DNA of 50,281 nucleotides from Bacteroidota bacterium (GTDB taxonomy: Bacteria > Bacteroidota > Ignavibacteria > Ignavibacteriales > Melioribacteraceae): assembly GCA_021812705.1 (NCBI GenBank), contig JAKAMT010000003.1:1-50281 (forward strand), read 5' to 3'. The position numbers and the translations under genes are program-made. This document shows positions 1-9,730 of the stretch, piece by piece (the stretch's first letter is position 1; every line of letters starts with the position of its first letter). Below the pieces are notes generated by a model. That model saw only the letters and a program-made list of their open reading frames with translations. It did no database searches and had not been told where the DNA came from.

Positions 1-4
1 GATT

Positions 5-19
5 CCCGCCTGCGGCGGG
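5..19. repeat. GC-rich perfect hairpin at left edge
   Basis: CCCGCC and GGCGGG arms around a TGC loop, in otherwise AT-rich non-coding DNA. There is no T-run after it, so it is a poor intrinsic terminator. It could be an interspersed palindromic repeat or the tail of a feature that lies outside the window. The sequence 1-60 is open in one frame, but that frame has no recognisable protein content. Confidence 0.4.
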
Positions 20-46
20 CAAGCTGGAAAATGTTTATGAAGCGAT

Positions 47-81
47 TTTATAATTTCTAATTTATCATTTATAATTTATTT
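47..81. repeat. Heptameric tandem repeat array A (TTTATAA-type)
   Basis: Five contiguous seven-base units can be read directly: TTTATAA, TTTCTAA, TTTATCA, TTTATAA, TTTATTT. The array is non-coding, downstream of the convergent end of the T9SS protein gene. It has the same period as four other arrays in the window but a different unit sequence. Confidence 0.7.
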
Positions 82-160
82 TCCCACCATTTTTAATAAG
101 CTTTGCAAACCAGCGGACAGCCGCGATAAATTTTCTCCGCACGACTGCCCGCGCATGTAA

Positions 161-209
161 ACTATTTACTATTCACCATTCGCAATTCACTATTTACCAT
201 TCACTCTAA
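161..209. repeat. Heptameric tandem repeat array B (ACTATTC-type)
   Basis: Seven contiguous seven-base units of the form AC(T/C)ATT(T/C): ACTATTT, ACTATTC, ACCATTC, GCAATTC, ACTATTT, ACCATTC, ACTCTAA. It lies about 20 bases beyond the stop codon of the leftmost gene, which reads leftwards. Period seven is kept although units vary at two or three positions. Confidence 0.75.
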
Positions 210-228
210 ATTCTTTCTTCCACACGAG

Positions 229-1569
229 CTACTTCATCACAACCATCTTTTTCACTTCGGAATATTTTTCAGTCTGAAGTTTGTAAAAATAAACTCCCGA
301 GCTCAACTGATAATTCTGAATTGATAATTTCGCATTGTGCGTTCCAGCTGATTGGAATTCATCTACAATTAGAGCCACTTCCCTTCCCAGCAGATCAGTA
401 ACACTCAAACGCACCTTTCCGCCCGCCGGAAGCTGATAGCTTATCACCGTTTCCGGATTGAAGGGGTTGGGATAATTCTGATCTAATTTATATGCGGAAG
501 GAATCTCCTCTTTATCTTCAACAGCCGTTGGATTGAAGTCAACTTTCGTTAATCCCCATGAGCTGCCGATCCAGAGATTATTATTTTTATCGACCACAAG
601 ATCATTTACACAAGTGCCCGGAAATGTATTATTATCATTGACGTAGCTGGTCCAGGTGGTTCCGTCAAATTTGTAGAGCCCCTTATTATCGCTCACTTGT
701 CCGCAGAATCCCGTTCCCACCCAAACATCATTATTCCTGAAAGCGATTGCGCTGATGTAGCCGGTTTTTAAATTGCTGTTTGACGGCGTATAACTTGTCC
801 AGGTAGAGCCGTTAAATTTGGATAGTCCGCCTCCGATAAAATAACCAGTAACGGGATCTTTATCTTCGCATCCGAACCATACATTGCCAGAAGCATCAAC
901 AGCAATTGATCTCACATAATTTCCGCATAAGCCGCCGCTTGTATTCTCCTTCGTATACGTAGTCCAGCTTGAGCCGTTATATTTATATAATCCGATGCGG
1001 GTGCCGCACCAGATATTTCCTGCATTATCTTTTGCTACAGCTTCAACACCGTAGTAATTATAATTATCCGTGAAAGATGACTGAGTCCATGTTGAACTGC
1101 CGTTAAATTTAACAACTCCGGAGTAAGAAGAGTTTGCGGTGTTAATTCCGACCCAGACATTATTGCCCGCATCAGTTGTAATGCAATAAGTATAATTACT
1201 TAAAATTCCGCTGTTAGCAGCAGTATAATTCGTCCAGTTTGATCCGTCAAATTTATAAATGCCGTTGGCATAAGTGGCAATCCACAAAGTGCTTCCGTTC
1301 ATCTTCAACCCATTGATAGTATTGTCTTTCAGAGAAGAGTTGTTGGAATTGTAATTTGTCCAGTTGGTCCCGTCGAATTTAACAAGTCCCCAGAAGTATG
1401 TCCCGATCCAGATATTGCCGCTGGCATCTGTTGCCAGTTCATCGACATTATTATCGGGCAATTTTGAAGATGTGTTTTGATTATTGTAGGTAGTCCATTT
1501 AGGAACCTGCGCATAGAAGTTTACGCAGAACATTGAAAGGACAAGCAATACGGTAATGACTTTTTTCAT
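229..1569 (-). CDS. Secreted propeller protein with T9SS C-terminal sorting domain
   Basis: Predicted exported protein of about 446 residues. The ATG at 1569 is chosen because AAGGAG lies just upstream and it places a hydrophobic signal peptide (MKKVITVLLVLSMF) at the N-terminus. The middle is a series of repeats of about 45 residues of the form NIWIGT...GLVKFDGTNWT, typical of two-component-regulator propeller (beta-propeller) blades, here with no kinase domain attached. The C-terminus has the linker YKLDQNYPNPFNPET and ends in YSEVKKMVVMK, the hallmark of type A cargo of the type IX (Por) secretion system in Ignavibacteria and relatives. Expected location is the cell surface or medium. The ligand or partner cannot be told from sequence. 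Confidence 0.85.
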   Translation of the reverse strand: MKKVITVLLVLSMFCVNFYAQVPKWTTYNNQNTSSKLPDNNVDELATDASGNIWIGTYFWGLVKFDGTNWTNYNSNNSSLKDNTINGLKMNGSTLWIATYANGIYKFDGSNWTNYTAANSGILSNYTYCITTDAGNNVWVGINTANSSYSGVVKFNGSSTWTQSSFTDNYNYYGVEAVAKDNAGNIWCGTRIGLYKYNGSSWTTYTKENTSGGLCGNYVRSIAVDASGNVWFGCEDKDPVTGYFIGGGLSKFNGSTWTSYTPSNSNLKTGYISAIAFRNNDVWVGTGFCGQVSDNKGLYKFDGTTWTSYVNDNNTFPGTCVNDLVVDKNNNLWIGSSWGLTKVDFNPTAVEDKEEIPSAYKLDQNYPNPFNPETVISYQLPAGGKVRLSVTDLLGREVALIVDEFQSAGTHNAKLSIQNYQLSSGVYFYKLQTEKYSEVKKMVVMK

Positions 1570-1763
1570 GATCACTCCTTTTAAGAATAATGACAATTCT
1601 TTCGCGTCAGCGCGTAAGAATAGACCCTCTAGTTAGATTTATATATAAAAGCTTATTTCTAAAAGCGGAATATTAATAATCATGAAATTCTATTTTTAAT
1701 TTAGAGAGAAATGAAATTAAATTCTATCTTAATAACGTTATCCATTTAAATCGGTGAAGCAGA

Positions 1764-2333
1764 TCACAGATGCTTCAGTTCATTAAATCTGAAACACCCG
1801 GTTGTATGGTCGTTCACCAATCCTACCGCCTGCATGAAAGCGTAGCAAATCGTTGAACCTACGAATTTGAATCCCCGTTTTTTAAGGTCTTTGCTGAGCG
1901 CGTCCGATATTTCCGTTTTAGGCGGAATCTCTTTTAATGATTTCCGTTTATTAATAAGCGGCTTCCCATCAACAAATCCCCACAGATATTTATCGAATGA
2001 GCCGAACTCCTTCTGGATTTCTAAAAATAATTTTGCGTTAGTGACCGCCGAGTCTATTTTAAGACGGTTTCTGATAATCCCTTCATTATTAAGAAGCGAT
2101 TCGATTTTTTTTGAATCGTATTTTGCGATCAGCTTTGGATTGAAATCGGAAAACGCCTTTCTGTAGTTCTCTCTTTTTCGGAGAATGGTGATCCAGCTTA
2201 ATCCCGCCTGCGCTCCTTCGAGTATAAGGAACTCAAACAGTTTCTGATCATTATGAACGGGAACTCCCCATTCCTCGTCGTGATATTTCTGATAGAGCGG
2301 ATCGTTACCCGCCCATTGGCAGCGTGTTTTCAT
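1764..2333 (-). CDS. tag: DNA-3-methyladenine glycosylase I
   Basis: Base-excision repair enzyme that removes N3-methyladenine from alkylated DNA. The 189-residue protein aligns by eye with E. coli Tag at a constant offset of one: zinc ligands Cys5, His18, His176 and Cys180 (Tag 4, 17, 175, 179) and catalytic Glu39 in LILEGAQAGLSW. The ATG at 2333 is preferred; an in-frame TTG at 2354 would extend the protein into a repeat array. No clear Shine-Dalgarno precedes 2333, because the upstream DNA is the array that begins only 8 bases away. Full-length, with no missing key residues. A second alkylation-repair gene, ada, lies about 12 kb downstream but is not in the same operon. Confidence 0.93.
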   Translation of the reverse strand: MKTRCQWAGNDPLYQKYHDEEWGVPVHNDQKLFEFLILEGAQAGLSWITILRKRENYRKAFSDFNPKLIAKYDSKKIESLLNNEGIIRNRLKIDSAVTNAKLFLEIQKEFGSFDKYLWGFVDGKPLINKRKSLKEIPPKTEISDALSKDLKKRGFKFVGSTICYAFMQAVGLVNDHTTGCFRFNELKHL

Positions 2334-2341
2334 GTTTTTTC

Positions 2342-2454
2342 GTTCAATGTTCAACGTACAAGGTTCGATGTGCTTGGTTCTTGGTGCTTGGTCCTTGGTT
2401 CTTGGTTCTTGGTTCTTGGTTCTTGGTCCTTGGTTCTTGGTGCTGGGGTCGTGG
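2342..2454. repeat. Heptameric tandem repeat array C (GTTCTTG-type), 16 units
   Basis: Sixteen in-phase seven-base units. The first are GTTCAAT, GTTCAAC, GTACAAG, GTTCGAT; then the array homogenises to GTTCTTG/GGTTCTT, with four consecutive identical TTCTTGG units at 2399-2426. It decays at the right end (TGCTGGG, GTCGTGG). It abuts the tag start codon and occupies what should be its promoter region. Open frames across it encode only LVLGSWF-type repeats and are not genes. Confidence 0.9.
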
Positions 2455-2506
2455 CTATGGGTTATCGGAGCGGCTTGTAATTTAGTTCTCGTTCAATGTT
2501 TTACAG

Positions 2507-2555
2507 CCTCTTGCCTCTAACCTCTAGCTTCTCTCCTTTTACCTCTCGCTTTTAA
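2507..2555. repeat. Heptameric tandem repeat array D (CCTCTAA-type)
   Basis: Seven units can be read: CCTCTTG, CCTCTAA, CCTCTAG, CTTCTCT, CCTTTTA, CCTCTCG, CTTTTAA. The last unit overlaps the stop codon of the aldehyde dehydrogenase (2552-2554). Only about 50 bases separate it from array C, yet the unit sequence is unrelated. Confidence 0.75.
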
Positions 2556-3916
2556 GCAATCCACACCGTTTTTATATTTACGAATTCTTTTATTCCGTAA
2601 TGCGAAAGTTCCCTTCCGTAGCCGGAATTTTTTATTCCGCCGAACGGAAGCCGCGGATCGGATTTAACCATTCCGTTAATGAACACCGAACCGCTTTCAA
2701 TTTTTGATGCAAACACTTTTGCTTTCGCTAAATCATTTGTCCATAAAGAAGCGCCGAGTCCGAATGCCGAATCATTTGCTATGCGGATCGCATCTTTTTC
2801 ATCCTTCGCTTTTATGAGCGATGCAACCGGACCGAATATTTCTTCGCTGTATGCAAGAGTTCCGGGAAGAACATTTGCAAGAATTGTCGGCTCGTAAAAA
2901 TATCCTTTGCCTTCAATCTTTTTTCCTCCGCATAAAATTTTTGCGCCGCTTGCAGCAGATTGTTTTACCTGCCCGTCCAATTCATTAAGAAGATCTTCGC
3001 GCGCAATTGGACCGAGATCAGTATCAAGATTCATAGGGTCGCCGATTTTAATTTTCTTCATCTCTTCCAGAAATAATTTCTCAAATTCATCATATATTTT
3101 TTCCACCGCGATAAATCTTTTTGCAGCTATGCAGCTTTGTCCGTTATTTATAATTCTTGCGGTTACTGCGGTCTTTGCAGCTTTTTCCAGATCGGCATCT
3201 TCAAGAATAATAAAAGGATCGCTTCCGCCGAGTTCCATTACACTCTTTTTTAATTTAGCGCCGCATCTTTGGGCGACCTGAATTCCAGCAGGTTCGCTTC
3301 CGGTGAGCGTTACCGCTTTAACTTTGGGATGGTCTATAATATCTCCTACAAATTTTGATCCCATCAGCATAGTCTTAAATATGTATTCCGGAAATCCGGC
3401 TTTCAGAAAAATCTCTTCAATCGCCAGCGCACTCATAGGCACATTCGACGCATGTTTTAGAATGCCAGCATTGCCCGCCATCAATGCGGGAGCCGCAAAT
3501 CGGAATACCTGCCAGAAGGGAAAATTCCACGGCATTACGGCAAGCACTACTCCCAGAGGATCAAAGCGGACATAACTATGGGATGCGTCCGTTTCAACAA
3601 TTTCCTCTTTCAAAATTTTCTGCGCATTCTCGGCATAGTATCCGCATACCCAGGCGCATTTTTCGACCTCGGCAATGGCCTGTTTGAGGGGCTTTCCCAT
3701 CTCCAGCGTAAGAATTTTTCCGTAATGCTCTTTTTCTTCTTTAAGAATTCTTGCCGCTCCATTCATCAGTTTGGACCGGAACTGAAAATCTGTTTCTCTC
3801 CATTTTAGAAATGCCGCGTCTGATTTTTCAACGCATTCAAATATTTCAGGCAGACTCAATTCCGAAAAAGTTTTTTCAATTTTTCCCGTTGCCGGATTAA
3901 TTGTTTGTATTGCCAT
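2552..3916 (-). CDS. NAD(P)-dependent aldehyde dehydrogenase, succinate-semialdehyde dehydrogenase type
   Basis: Aldehyde dehydrogenase superfamily enzyme oxidising an aldehyde to the acid; the short N-terminus (INPATGKIEKTF) and 454-residue length fit the succinate-semialdehyde dehydrogenase (GabD/Sad-like) group. Visible residues: Asn131 in PWNFPFWQVFR, Lys154 for cofactor binding, general base Glu228 in MELGGSDPF, and the nucleophile Cys262 in GQSCIAAKRF. Two in-frame ATGs exist; the second (3916) is chosen because GGAG is seven bases upstream, whereas it is only two bases from the first. It is transcribed alone, divergently from the PhoH-like gene. Substrate specificity cannot be decided from motifs; the succinate-semialdehyde assignment is tentative. 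Confidence 0.88.
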   Translation of the reverse strand: MAIQTINPATGKIEKTFSELSLPEIFECVEKSDAAFLKWRETDFQFRSKLMNGAARILKEEKEHYGKILTLEMGKPLKQAIAEVEKCAWVCGYYAENAQKILKEEIVETDASHSYVRFDPLGVVLAVMPWNFPFWQVFRFAAPALMAGNAGILKHASNVPMSALAIEEIFLKAGFPEYIFKTMLMGSKFVGDIIDHPKVKAVTLTGSEPAGIQVAQRCGAKLKKSVMELGGSDPFIILEDADLEKAAKTAVTARIINNGQSCIAAKRFIAVEKIYDEFEKLFLEEMKKIKIGDPMNLDTDLGPIAREDLLNELDGQVKQSAASGAKILCGGKKIEGKGYFYEPTILANVLPGTLAYSEEIFGPVASLIKAKDEKDAIRIANDSAFGLGASLWTNDLAKAKVFASKIESGSVFINGMVKSDPRLPFGGIKNSGYGRELSHYGIKEFVNIKTVWIA

Positions 3917-3942
3917 TCTCATTCTCCAGGTTCTGGATCAGC

Positions 3943-3950
3943 CAAATCTA
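3943..3950 (-). promoter_or_regulatory. Possible Bacteroidota -7 element for the aldehyde dehydrogenase
   Basis: On the minus strand this reads TAGATTTG, matching the Bacteroidota -7 consensus TAnnTTTG, 27 bases upstream of the chosen ATG. A TTTG box at the usual 19-22 base spacing is not evident, so the call rests on one element. Confidence 0.35.
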
Positions 3951-4073
3951 TTTTTAAAAGAGAGGAATTATTATTGTTTCGACAAAGCAAAAAATTTTTA
4001 TTATGTTCCAATTGAAATTACACAGAAAAACATTCACAATAAAACACTGTTCTTTTCAAAAGGTGCGGATCAT

Positions 4074-5414
4074 ATGGCAAAAACTAATCCAAAAACTTTT
4101 GTTCTAGACACAAACGTAATTCTTCACGACCCCACTTGCATCAATCACTTTCAGGAAAACAATATAATTATACCGCTCGCAGTGATAGAAGAACTCGATC
4201 ATTTCAAGCGGGGCAATCAGGTAATAAATTTAAATGCGCGGGAATTTGCACGCACATTGGATTCGATTGCAGGGAATGAAGTCTTCAACGGCGGCGTTTC
4301 GCTTGGTAGAGGCAAAGGAAAGGTAAGAATAGTTATTACAAAAGGGCTCTCCCCCGAGATTCACGACGTGTTCAGGGAGGATAATGTAGACCACAGAGTT
4401 TTAAGCGCGGCGGTGGAAGCATCCAGGGAGAATAAAGGAAAGAGCAAGACAATTCTTGTGAGCAAAGATGTTAACCTGCGGATGAAATCGAAAGCAATCG
4501 GAATTCCGGCGGAAGACTACACGACAGACAGAGTCGTGAATGTGGAAGAACTTTACAGCGGCAAATCGGTTGTGGAAGATTTCGACGATGATATCCTTCA
4601 GCGTTTATATCAGCCCCCTTATGAGGTATTATCAAAGCAGATTTTGAAAAAATTGAAGAGCGAAGCTGTTCCGAATAAATATTTCATCATGCGCAACTCC
4701 AACCGTTCTGTTCTTGCCGCACTAAATAACGAGATGGATAAATTCAAACGGATCGACAAGCAGGCAGTTTACGGCATAAAGCCGCGCAACGCGGAACAGA
4801 CTTTTGCTGTAGACGCCCTCTGCAATCCGGATATACCTTTGGTATCGATGACGGGAAAAGCGGGCACCGGAAAAACACTTCTCGCGCTCGCAGGCGCACT
4901 GCAGGTGAGAAAAAATTACCGCCAGATTTATATCGCACGCCCTGTTGTTCCGTTAAGCAATAAAGATCTTGGATTTCTGCCCGGAGATGTTGAGAGCAAA
5001 TTGGCTCCTTACATGCAGCCTTTGTGGGACAATCTAAAAGTAATTCAGGATCAGTTTCCGGAGACGGACAAAAGCCATCAGATGATAAACACAATGCTCA
5101 AAGAAGAAAAGCTAGTTATAGAACCTTTGAGCTACATCAGGGGAAGAAGCCTTCAGCGGATCTATTTTATAGTTGATGAAGCGCAGAATTTAACGCCGCA
5201 TGAAATTAAAACGATCATCACGCGCGCGGGTGAAGGAGCGAAAATAGTTTTAACCGGCGATGTTTATCAGATCGATCACCCCTATCTCGATTCGCAGTCG
5301 AACGGGTTATCTTATCTGATAGAGCATTTCAAGGGACAAAAACTTTATGCGCATGTAAATCTTGAAAAGGGGGAACGCTCGGAATTGGCCGAATTGGCCA
5401 GTAATCTGTTATAA
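4074..5414 (+). CDS. PIN-PhoH family protein (PhoH2/YlaK-like ATPase)
   Basis: A 446-residue protein with two parts. Residues 1 to about 150 form a PIN-like ribonuclease domain with the acidic N-terminal motif FVLDTNVILHDP and further acidic residues (EELDHF). Residues about 235-446 form a PhoH ATPase with Walker A GKAGTGKT at 261-268 and Walker B YFIVDEAQN. Family knowledge: PIN-PhoH proteins couple an RNA helicase-like ATPase to a nuclease and act on RNA in the cytoplasm; the in vivo target is generally unclear. The start has AGGTG upstream. It stands alone, with the methionine leader directly downstream and no obvious functional tie to it. Confidence 0.9.
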   Translation: MAKTNPKTFVLDTNVILHDPTCINHFQENNIIIPLAVIEELDHFKRGNQVINLNAREFARTLDSIAGNEVFNGGVSLGRGKGKVRIVITKGLSPEIHDVFREDNVDHRVLSAAVEASRENKGKSKTILVSKDVNLRMKSKAIGIPAEDYTTDRVVNVEELYSGKSVVEDFDDDILQRLYQPPYEVLSKQILKKLKSEAVPNKYFIMRNSNRSVLAALNNEMDKFKRIDKQAVYGIKPRNAEQTFAVDALCNPDIPLVSMTGKAGTGKTLLALAGALQVRKNYRQIYIARPVVPLSNKDLGFLPGDVESKLAPYMQPLWDNLKVIQDQFPETDKSHQMINTMLKEEKLVIEPLSYIRGRSLQRIYFIVDEAQNLTPHEIKTIITRAGEGAKIVLTGDVYQIDHPYLDSQSNGLSYLIEHFKGQKLYAHVNLEKGERSELAELASNLL

Positions 5415-5434
5415 TATATTTTTTTCGAATCGTG

Positions 5435-5466
5435 CTTGACATGGGAGAATTTTTATTTTAGCTTTG
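5435..5466 (+). promoter_or_regulatory. Bacteroidota-type promoter of the methionine operon
   Basis: CTTG (5435-5438), exactly 20 bases, then TAGCTTTG (5459-5466), a full match to TAnnTTTG with the expected 19-22 base gap. The same stretch also reads as TTGACA, 17 bases, TAGCTT. Transcription would begin near 5473, about 18 bases before the first leader ORF, giving an untranslated leader of roughly 370 bases before metY. Confidence 0.7.
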
Positions 5467-5490
5467 CCGGCAAGTAAAAAGAAAAAAGAA

Positions 5491-5577
5491 ATGAATCTCT
5501 TCAAAATAAATAACGCAGCCCTTGCAACTATGCACACAATGCAGATGGGTATGATGCGGTTTATTCCGAAGGGATAG
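5491..5577 (+). CDS. Methionine-rich leader peptide 1 (attenuator)
   Basis: A 28-codon ORF (ATG 5491, TAG 5575) with five internal Met codons packed into nine codons (residues 14, 17, 19, 21 and 22; segment T-M-H-T-M-Q-M-G-M-M). It ends with R-F-I-P-K-G, and those last codons contain CCGAAGGG (5566-5573). That octamer is the exact complement of CCCTTCGG (5602-5609) in the following terminator. The arrangement is that of a ribosome-mediated attenuator: a ribosome stalled at Met codons leaves CCGAAGGG free to pair with the terminator arm, whereas a ribosome at the stop codon covers it. The start is preceded by a purine run with only a weak Shine-Dalgarno. Its position in the leader of a methionine operon makes Met sensing the natural reading. 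Inferred, not demonstrated. Confidence 0.8.
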   Translation: MNLFKINNAALATMHTMQMGMMRFIPKG

Positions 5578-5597
5578 ATTATATAAATTTTTTAATC

Positions 5598-5630
5598 AAA
5601 GCCCTTCGGAAAATTTCGAAGGGCTTTTTT
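5598..5630 (+). terminator. Attenuator terminator 1
   Basis: An 11-bp stem, AAAGCCCTTCG (5598-5608) with CGAAGGGCTTT (5617-5627), an 8-base loop and a T-run to 5630. It lies 20 bases after the stop of leader peptide 1. The 5' arm can alternatively pair with 5566-5573 inside that ORF, which would prevent termination. Confidence 0.88.
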
Positions 5631-5651
5631 GTTTTAAACTATAGGACAGCA

Positions 5652-5759
5652 ATGAAAAATAATTTTATAAATAGCCGGCAGAATAGTAATAAATCTCTTC
5701 AAACCATGATGATGATGACAATGTGCATGACATACCTCAAGCGGGAAGGGATTTCTTAG
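5652..5759 (+). CDS. Methionine-rich leader peptide 2 (attenuator)
   Basis: A 35-codon ORF (ATG 5652, TAG 5757) with AGGA five bases before the start. Six internal Met codons fall within eight codons (residues 19-22, 24 and 26; segment T-M-M-M-M-T-M-C-M-T). The 3' part of the ORF carries GAAGGG (5745-5750), complementary to CCCTTC (5786-5791) in terminator 2. A small hairpin (5752-5758 with 5764-5770) sits between the two arms, as GATTA/TAATC does in leader 1. It therefore repeats the architecture of leader 1 with a different peptide sequence, implying two attenuators in series. The peptide probably has no function beyond being translated. Confidence 0.8.
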   Translation: MKNNFINSRQNSNKSLQTMMMMTMCMTYLKREGIS

Positions 5760-5783
5760 CGGATAAGAAAAATTCAATCAGAG

Positions 5784-5814
5784 AGCCCTTCACAAAATGA
5801 AGGGCTTTTTTTTT
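5784..5814 (+). terminator. Attenuator terminator 2
   Basis: A 9-bp stem AGCCCTTCA (5784-5792) with TGAAGGGCT (5798-5806), loop CAAAA, followed by a run of nine T (5806-5814). It ends about 20 bases before the metY ribosome binding site (AGGAGA, 5835-5840). RNA polymerase must read through both terminators to reach metY. Confidence 0.88.
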
Positions 5815-5830
5815 ACAATTTTTTTAATAA

Positions 5831-7171
<1,341 letters not shown>

Positions 7172-7181
7172 GGAGGATGAA

Positions 7182-8591
7182 ATGAAAGTTATAAAATTCG
7201 GCGGTTCGTCAATCGGTTCACCTGAAAGGTTTTTGAATGTTTCAAAAATTATTATTTCAAAAATTAAAACCGATTACTCAATTGTTGTTTTGTCGGCCAT
7301 AGGCGGCATTACAGACAAACTTTTGGATGCGATTGAATTGGCAAGCGGCGGCGATCCAAAATATGTCGATGCGTTCGAAGAAATCAAAACCGTTCACAAT
7401 AATTTTGTTTCGGAAATAATTCCCCCGCAATTTCAGCAGGAAGCCAAAAACAAAATAGAATCTCTGTTAAAAAGATTGCACGAAAAACTGAACGGCGTGT
7501 ATCTGCTTAATGAATGTTCAAGCCGCATAAGCGATTCAATCGTCACTTACGGCGAATATCTTTCAAATAATCTAATGGTTTATCTATTGAGATCGGAAGG
7601 AGTGAATTGCGACTTCAGCGATGCGCGCAATCTAATAAGAACAGATTCAGACTACGGAGATGCGCATGTTAAATTCACGGTCACAAACGAGCTTCTTCAG
7701 AAATGGTACCATTCATTGGACAAAAATACAATTCCCATTGTAAACGGATTTATCGGATCAGATGCTCACGGCCACATTACAACTTTGGGCAGAAGCGGTT
7801 CGGATTTTACGGCTACAATAATCGGCGGTGCGCTCGAAGCTGATCTGGTTGAGATATGGACCGATGTGGACGGAGTGATGACAGTTGACCCGAGAATTGT
7901 GCCGGCGGCAGTAACACTTAACGAACTTAATTATAACGAGGCGTCGAGTCTTGCGGTGCTTGGCGGAAAAGTGATTCACCCGAAAACGATTTCTCCGGTT
8001 GAAAGACACAATGTTCCGGTGAACATTCGGAATACATTCCGTCCCGAAATCGACGGCACATTCATAGGTTCAACAAAGATTGAATCGGAAGCGGGAATAA
8101 AAACTATAACATACCTTAACGGTCTTTCGTCGATTACAATTTATGAATCGGAATCCAGATACGGACACAAAATTCTTGCGCGGTTGTTCGGTTTACTTTC
8201 GCGGCTCGATATTCCGATTATTACAATCAGCAAATCCGCATACAACCAGACAATCTGCCTGATCGTTAAAAATAAATATGAAGAGCTCGTTCTTGAAAAT
8301 ATAAAACTGGAACTCGTGCTCGAAATCGAGAAAGGTATTATAGGCGAGATTGTTTCTAAAAAAAATCTCTCCATCGTTTCCGCTATCGGCGTTAATGAAA
8401 ATAATATTTCTCATGTATCGAGAAAAATTTACGATGTGCTTGAGAACAGCGGAATAAAAGAGATTAATTTTTTGAATGATCCCGCTTCACTGAACATTTC
8501 GTTTGTGGTCGAAGAGAATGAAGTGAATAAAACAATCGCAGACCTGCACGAAGAATTTTTCACCAAATCCGAATCTGTTAATGTAGCATAA
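7182..8591 (+). CDS. lysC: Aspartate kinase (monofunctional)
   Basis: Phosphorylates aspartate, the first step toward methionine, threonine and lysine. The N-terminal amino-acid kinase motif [13 protein letters not shown] is at residues 4-16, and the substrate segment [16 protein letters not shown] lies near residue 205. The C-terminal third (about 310-465) has the composition of two ACT domains, which usually confer feedback inhibition. At 469 residues it has no room for a fused homoserine dehydrogenase. It starts 10 bases after metY with GAGGAGG upstream and is probably co-transcribed. Being within a methionine-controlled operon suggests an isozyme serving methionine supply; the effector (Met, Lys, Thr) cannot be read from sequence. 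Confidence 0.93.
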   Translation: MKVIKFGGSSIGSPERFLNVSKIIISKIKTDYSIVVLSAIGGITDKLLDAIELASGGDPKYVDAFEEIKTVHNNFVSEIIPPQFQQEAKNKIESLLKRLHEKLNGVYLLNECSSRISDSIVTYGEYLSNNLMVYLLRSEGVNCDFSDARNLIRTDSDYGDAHVKFTVTNELLQKWYHSLDKNTIPIVNGFIGSDAHGHITTLGRSGSDFTATIIGGALEADLVEIWTDVDGVMTVDPRIVPAAVTLNELNYNEASSLAVLGGKVIHPKTISPVERHNVPVNIRNTFRPEIDGTFIGSTKIESEAGIKTITYLNGLSSITIYESESRYGHKILARLFGLLSRLDIPIITISKSAYNQTICLIVKNKYEELVLENIKLELVLEIEKGIIGEIVSKKNLSIVSAIGVNENNISHVSRKIYDVLENSGIKEINFLNDPASLNISFVVEENEVNKTIADLHEEFFTKSESVNVA

Positions 8592-8611
8592 TTCCCAAGG
8601 AGAGGATTAAA

Positions 8612-9730
8612 ATGAATGAACTGGATGAATCCGACACAACAAACACAATAGAGTTCAAGGAGAGATTTTTTCTTGAGTCGGGAAAATCTCTCCCCTCGGT
8701 TACGGTTGCGTATGAAACTTACGGCCGGCTCAATACCGAAGGAACAAATGCAATTTTGATTTGCCACGCACTCACCGGTGATTCTCATGCATCATCGCTA
8801 AACAATCCGGTGAACGGCAGACCGGCTCAAAAAGGATGGTGGGAAGGGCTTATTGGAAAAAATAAAGCATTCGATCCGGAAGAATATTTTATAGTGTGCT
8901 CTAATGTTCTAGGCGGATGCTACGGAACAAGCGGACCTACCTCAATAGATCCTTCAACAGAAAAAAAATACGGAATAAACTTTCCCGAAATCACCGTCCG
9001 GGACATGGTAAACCTTCAATACAAACTTTTGCAAAAACTTGGTGTTACAAAGTTAGCCGCTGTTTCCGGCGGCTCACTCGGAGGGATGCAGGCGCTTGAG
9101 TGGGCGGTTATTTATCCCGAATTTGTCGAAAAAATAATTCCCATCGCAACGGCCGCGCGGCATTCTGCATGGTGCATCGGACTCAACAGTGCCGCACGCA
9201 AAGCCATAACGGACGATAAAGACTGGAACAACGGGTGCTATGTTGAACAGCCGCGCAACGGTTTGGCTACTGCAAGAATGATAGCAATGATTTCATACAG
9301 AAGTCCAGAAAGTTTCTCAAAAAGATTCGGACGCGAAATTTCAAATCCATCGGAAAATTCTTCCGGCCGGTTTCAGGTTGAGAGCTATCTCCGCTATCAG
9401 GGAGAAAAATTGGTGAAGCGCTTCGATGCAAACACCTATTTATACATGACGAACGCAAGCGACACACATGACCTTGGCAGAGAGAGAGGGAATCTTCATG
9501 ATGTCTTGAGCAATATAAGAGCAAAAACTTTGTGCATCGGCATCAGTTCTGATATTCTTTATCCGGCGTCGGAGCAGAAAGAGATTGCCGCATCAATACC
9601 CGGCTCGTCCTATTTCGAAATAGATTCCATACACGGCCATGATGCATTTTTGATAGAGTTCGATCAGATGAATCCGGTTATTAAAAATTTCTTAAATGTA
9701 AAAGAAGGAGTAGAATATGAAAAAGTATAA
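8612..9730 (+). CDS. metX: Homoserine O-acetyltransferase
   Basis: Alpha/beta hydrolase-fold enzyme that acetylates homoserine with acetyl-CoA to give the MetY substrate. The nucleophile elbow is [13 protein letters not shown] with Ser155; the acid is probably the Asp in [13 protein letters not shown] and the base the His in [21 protein letters not shown] (51-60) and the [11 protein letters not shown] segment are also characteristic. At 372 residues it is standard length. AAGGAGAGG precedes the ATG. The 3' end overlaps asd by 14 bases, indicating translational coupling. A homoserine succinyl- rather than acetyl-transferase of this fold is possible in principle, but the pairing with MetY favours acetylation. 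Confidence 0.94.
   Translation: MNELDESDTTNTIEFKERFFLESGKSLPSVTVAYETYGRLNTEGTNAILICHALTGDSHASSLNNPVNGRPAQKGWWEGLIGKNKAFDPEEYFIVCSNVLGGCYGTSGPTSIDPSTEKKYGINFPEITVRDMVNLQYKLLQKLGVTKLAAVSGGSLGGMQALEWAVIYPEFVEKIIPIATAARHSAWCIGLNSAARKAITDDKDWNNGCYVEQPRNGLATARMIAMISYRSPESFSKRFGREISNPSENSSGRFQVESYLRYQGEKLVKRFDANTYLYMTNASDTHDLGRERGNLHDVLSNIRAKTLCIGISSDILYPASEQKEIAASIPGSSYFEIDSIHGHDAFLIEFDQMNPVIKNFLNVKEGVEYEKV

Noticed and set aside
1-60. Open frame running in from the left edge
   Set aside because: Only 19 codons, no recognisable protein, and it runs through a GC palindrome and a repeat array.
2253-2520. Two plus-strand open frames across the GTTCTTG array
   Set aside because: They encode LVLGSWF-type repeats produced by reading a seven-base repeat, have no start signals, and overlap the tag start.
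2342-2555. Possible CRISPR-like array
   Set aside because: Units are seven bases with no spacers and no cas genes nearby.
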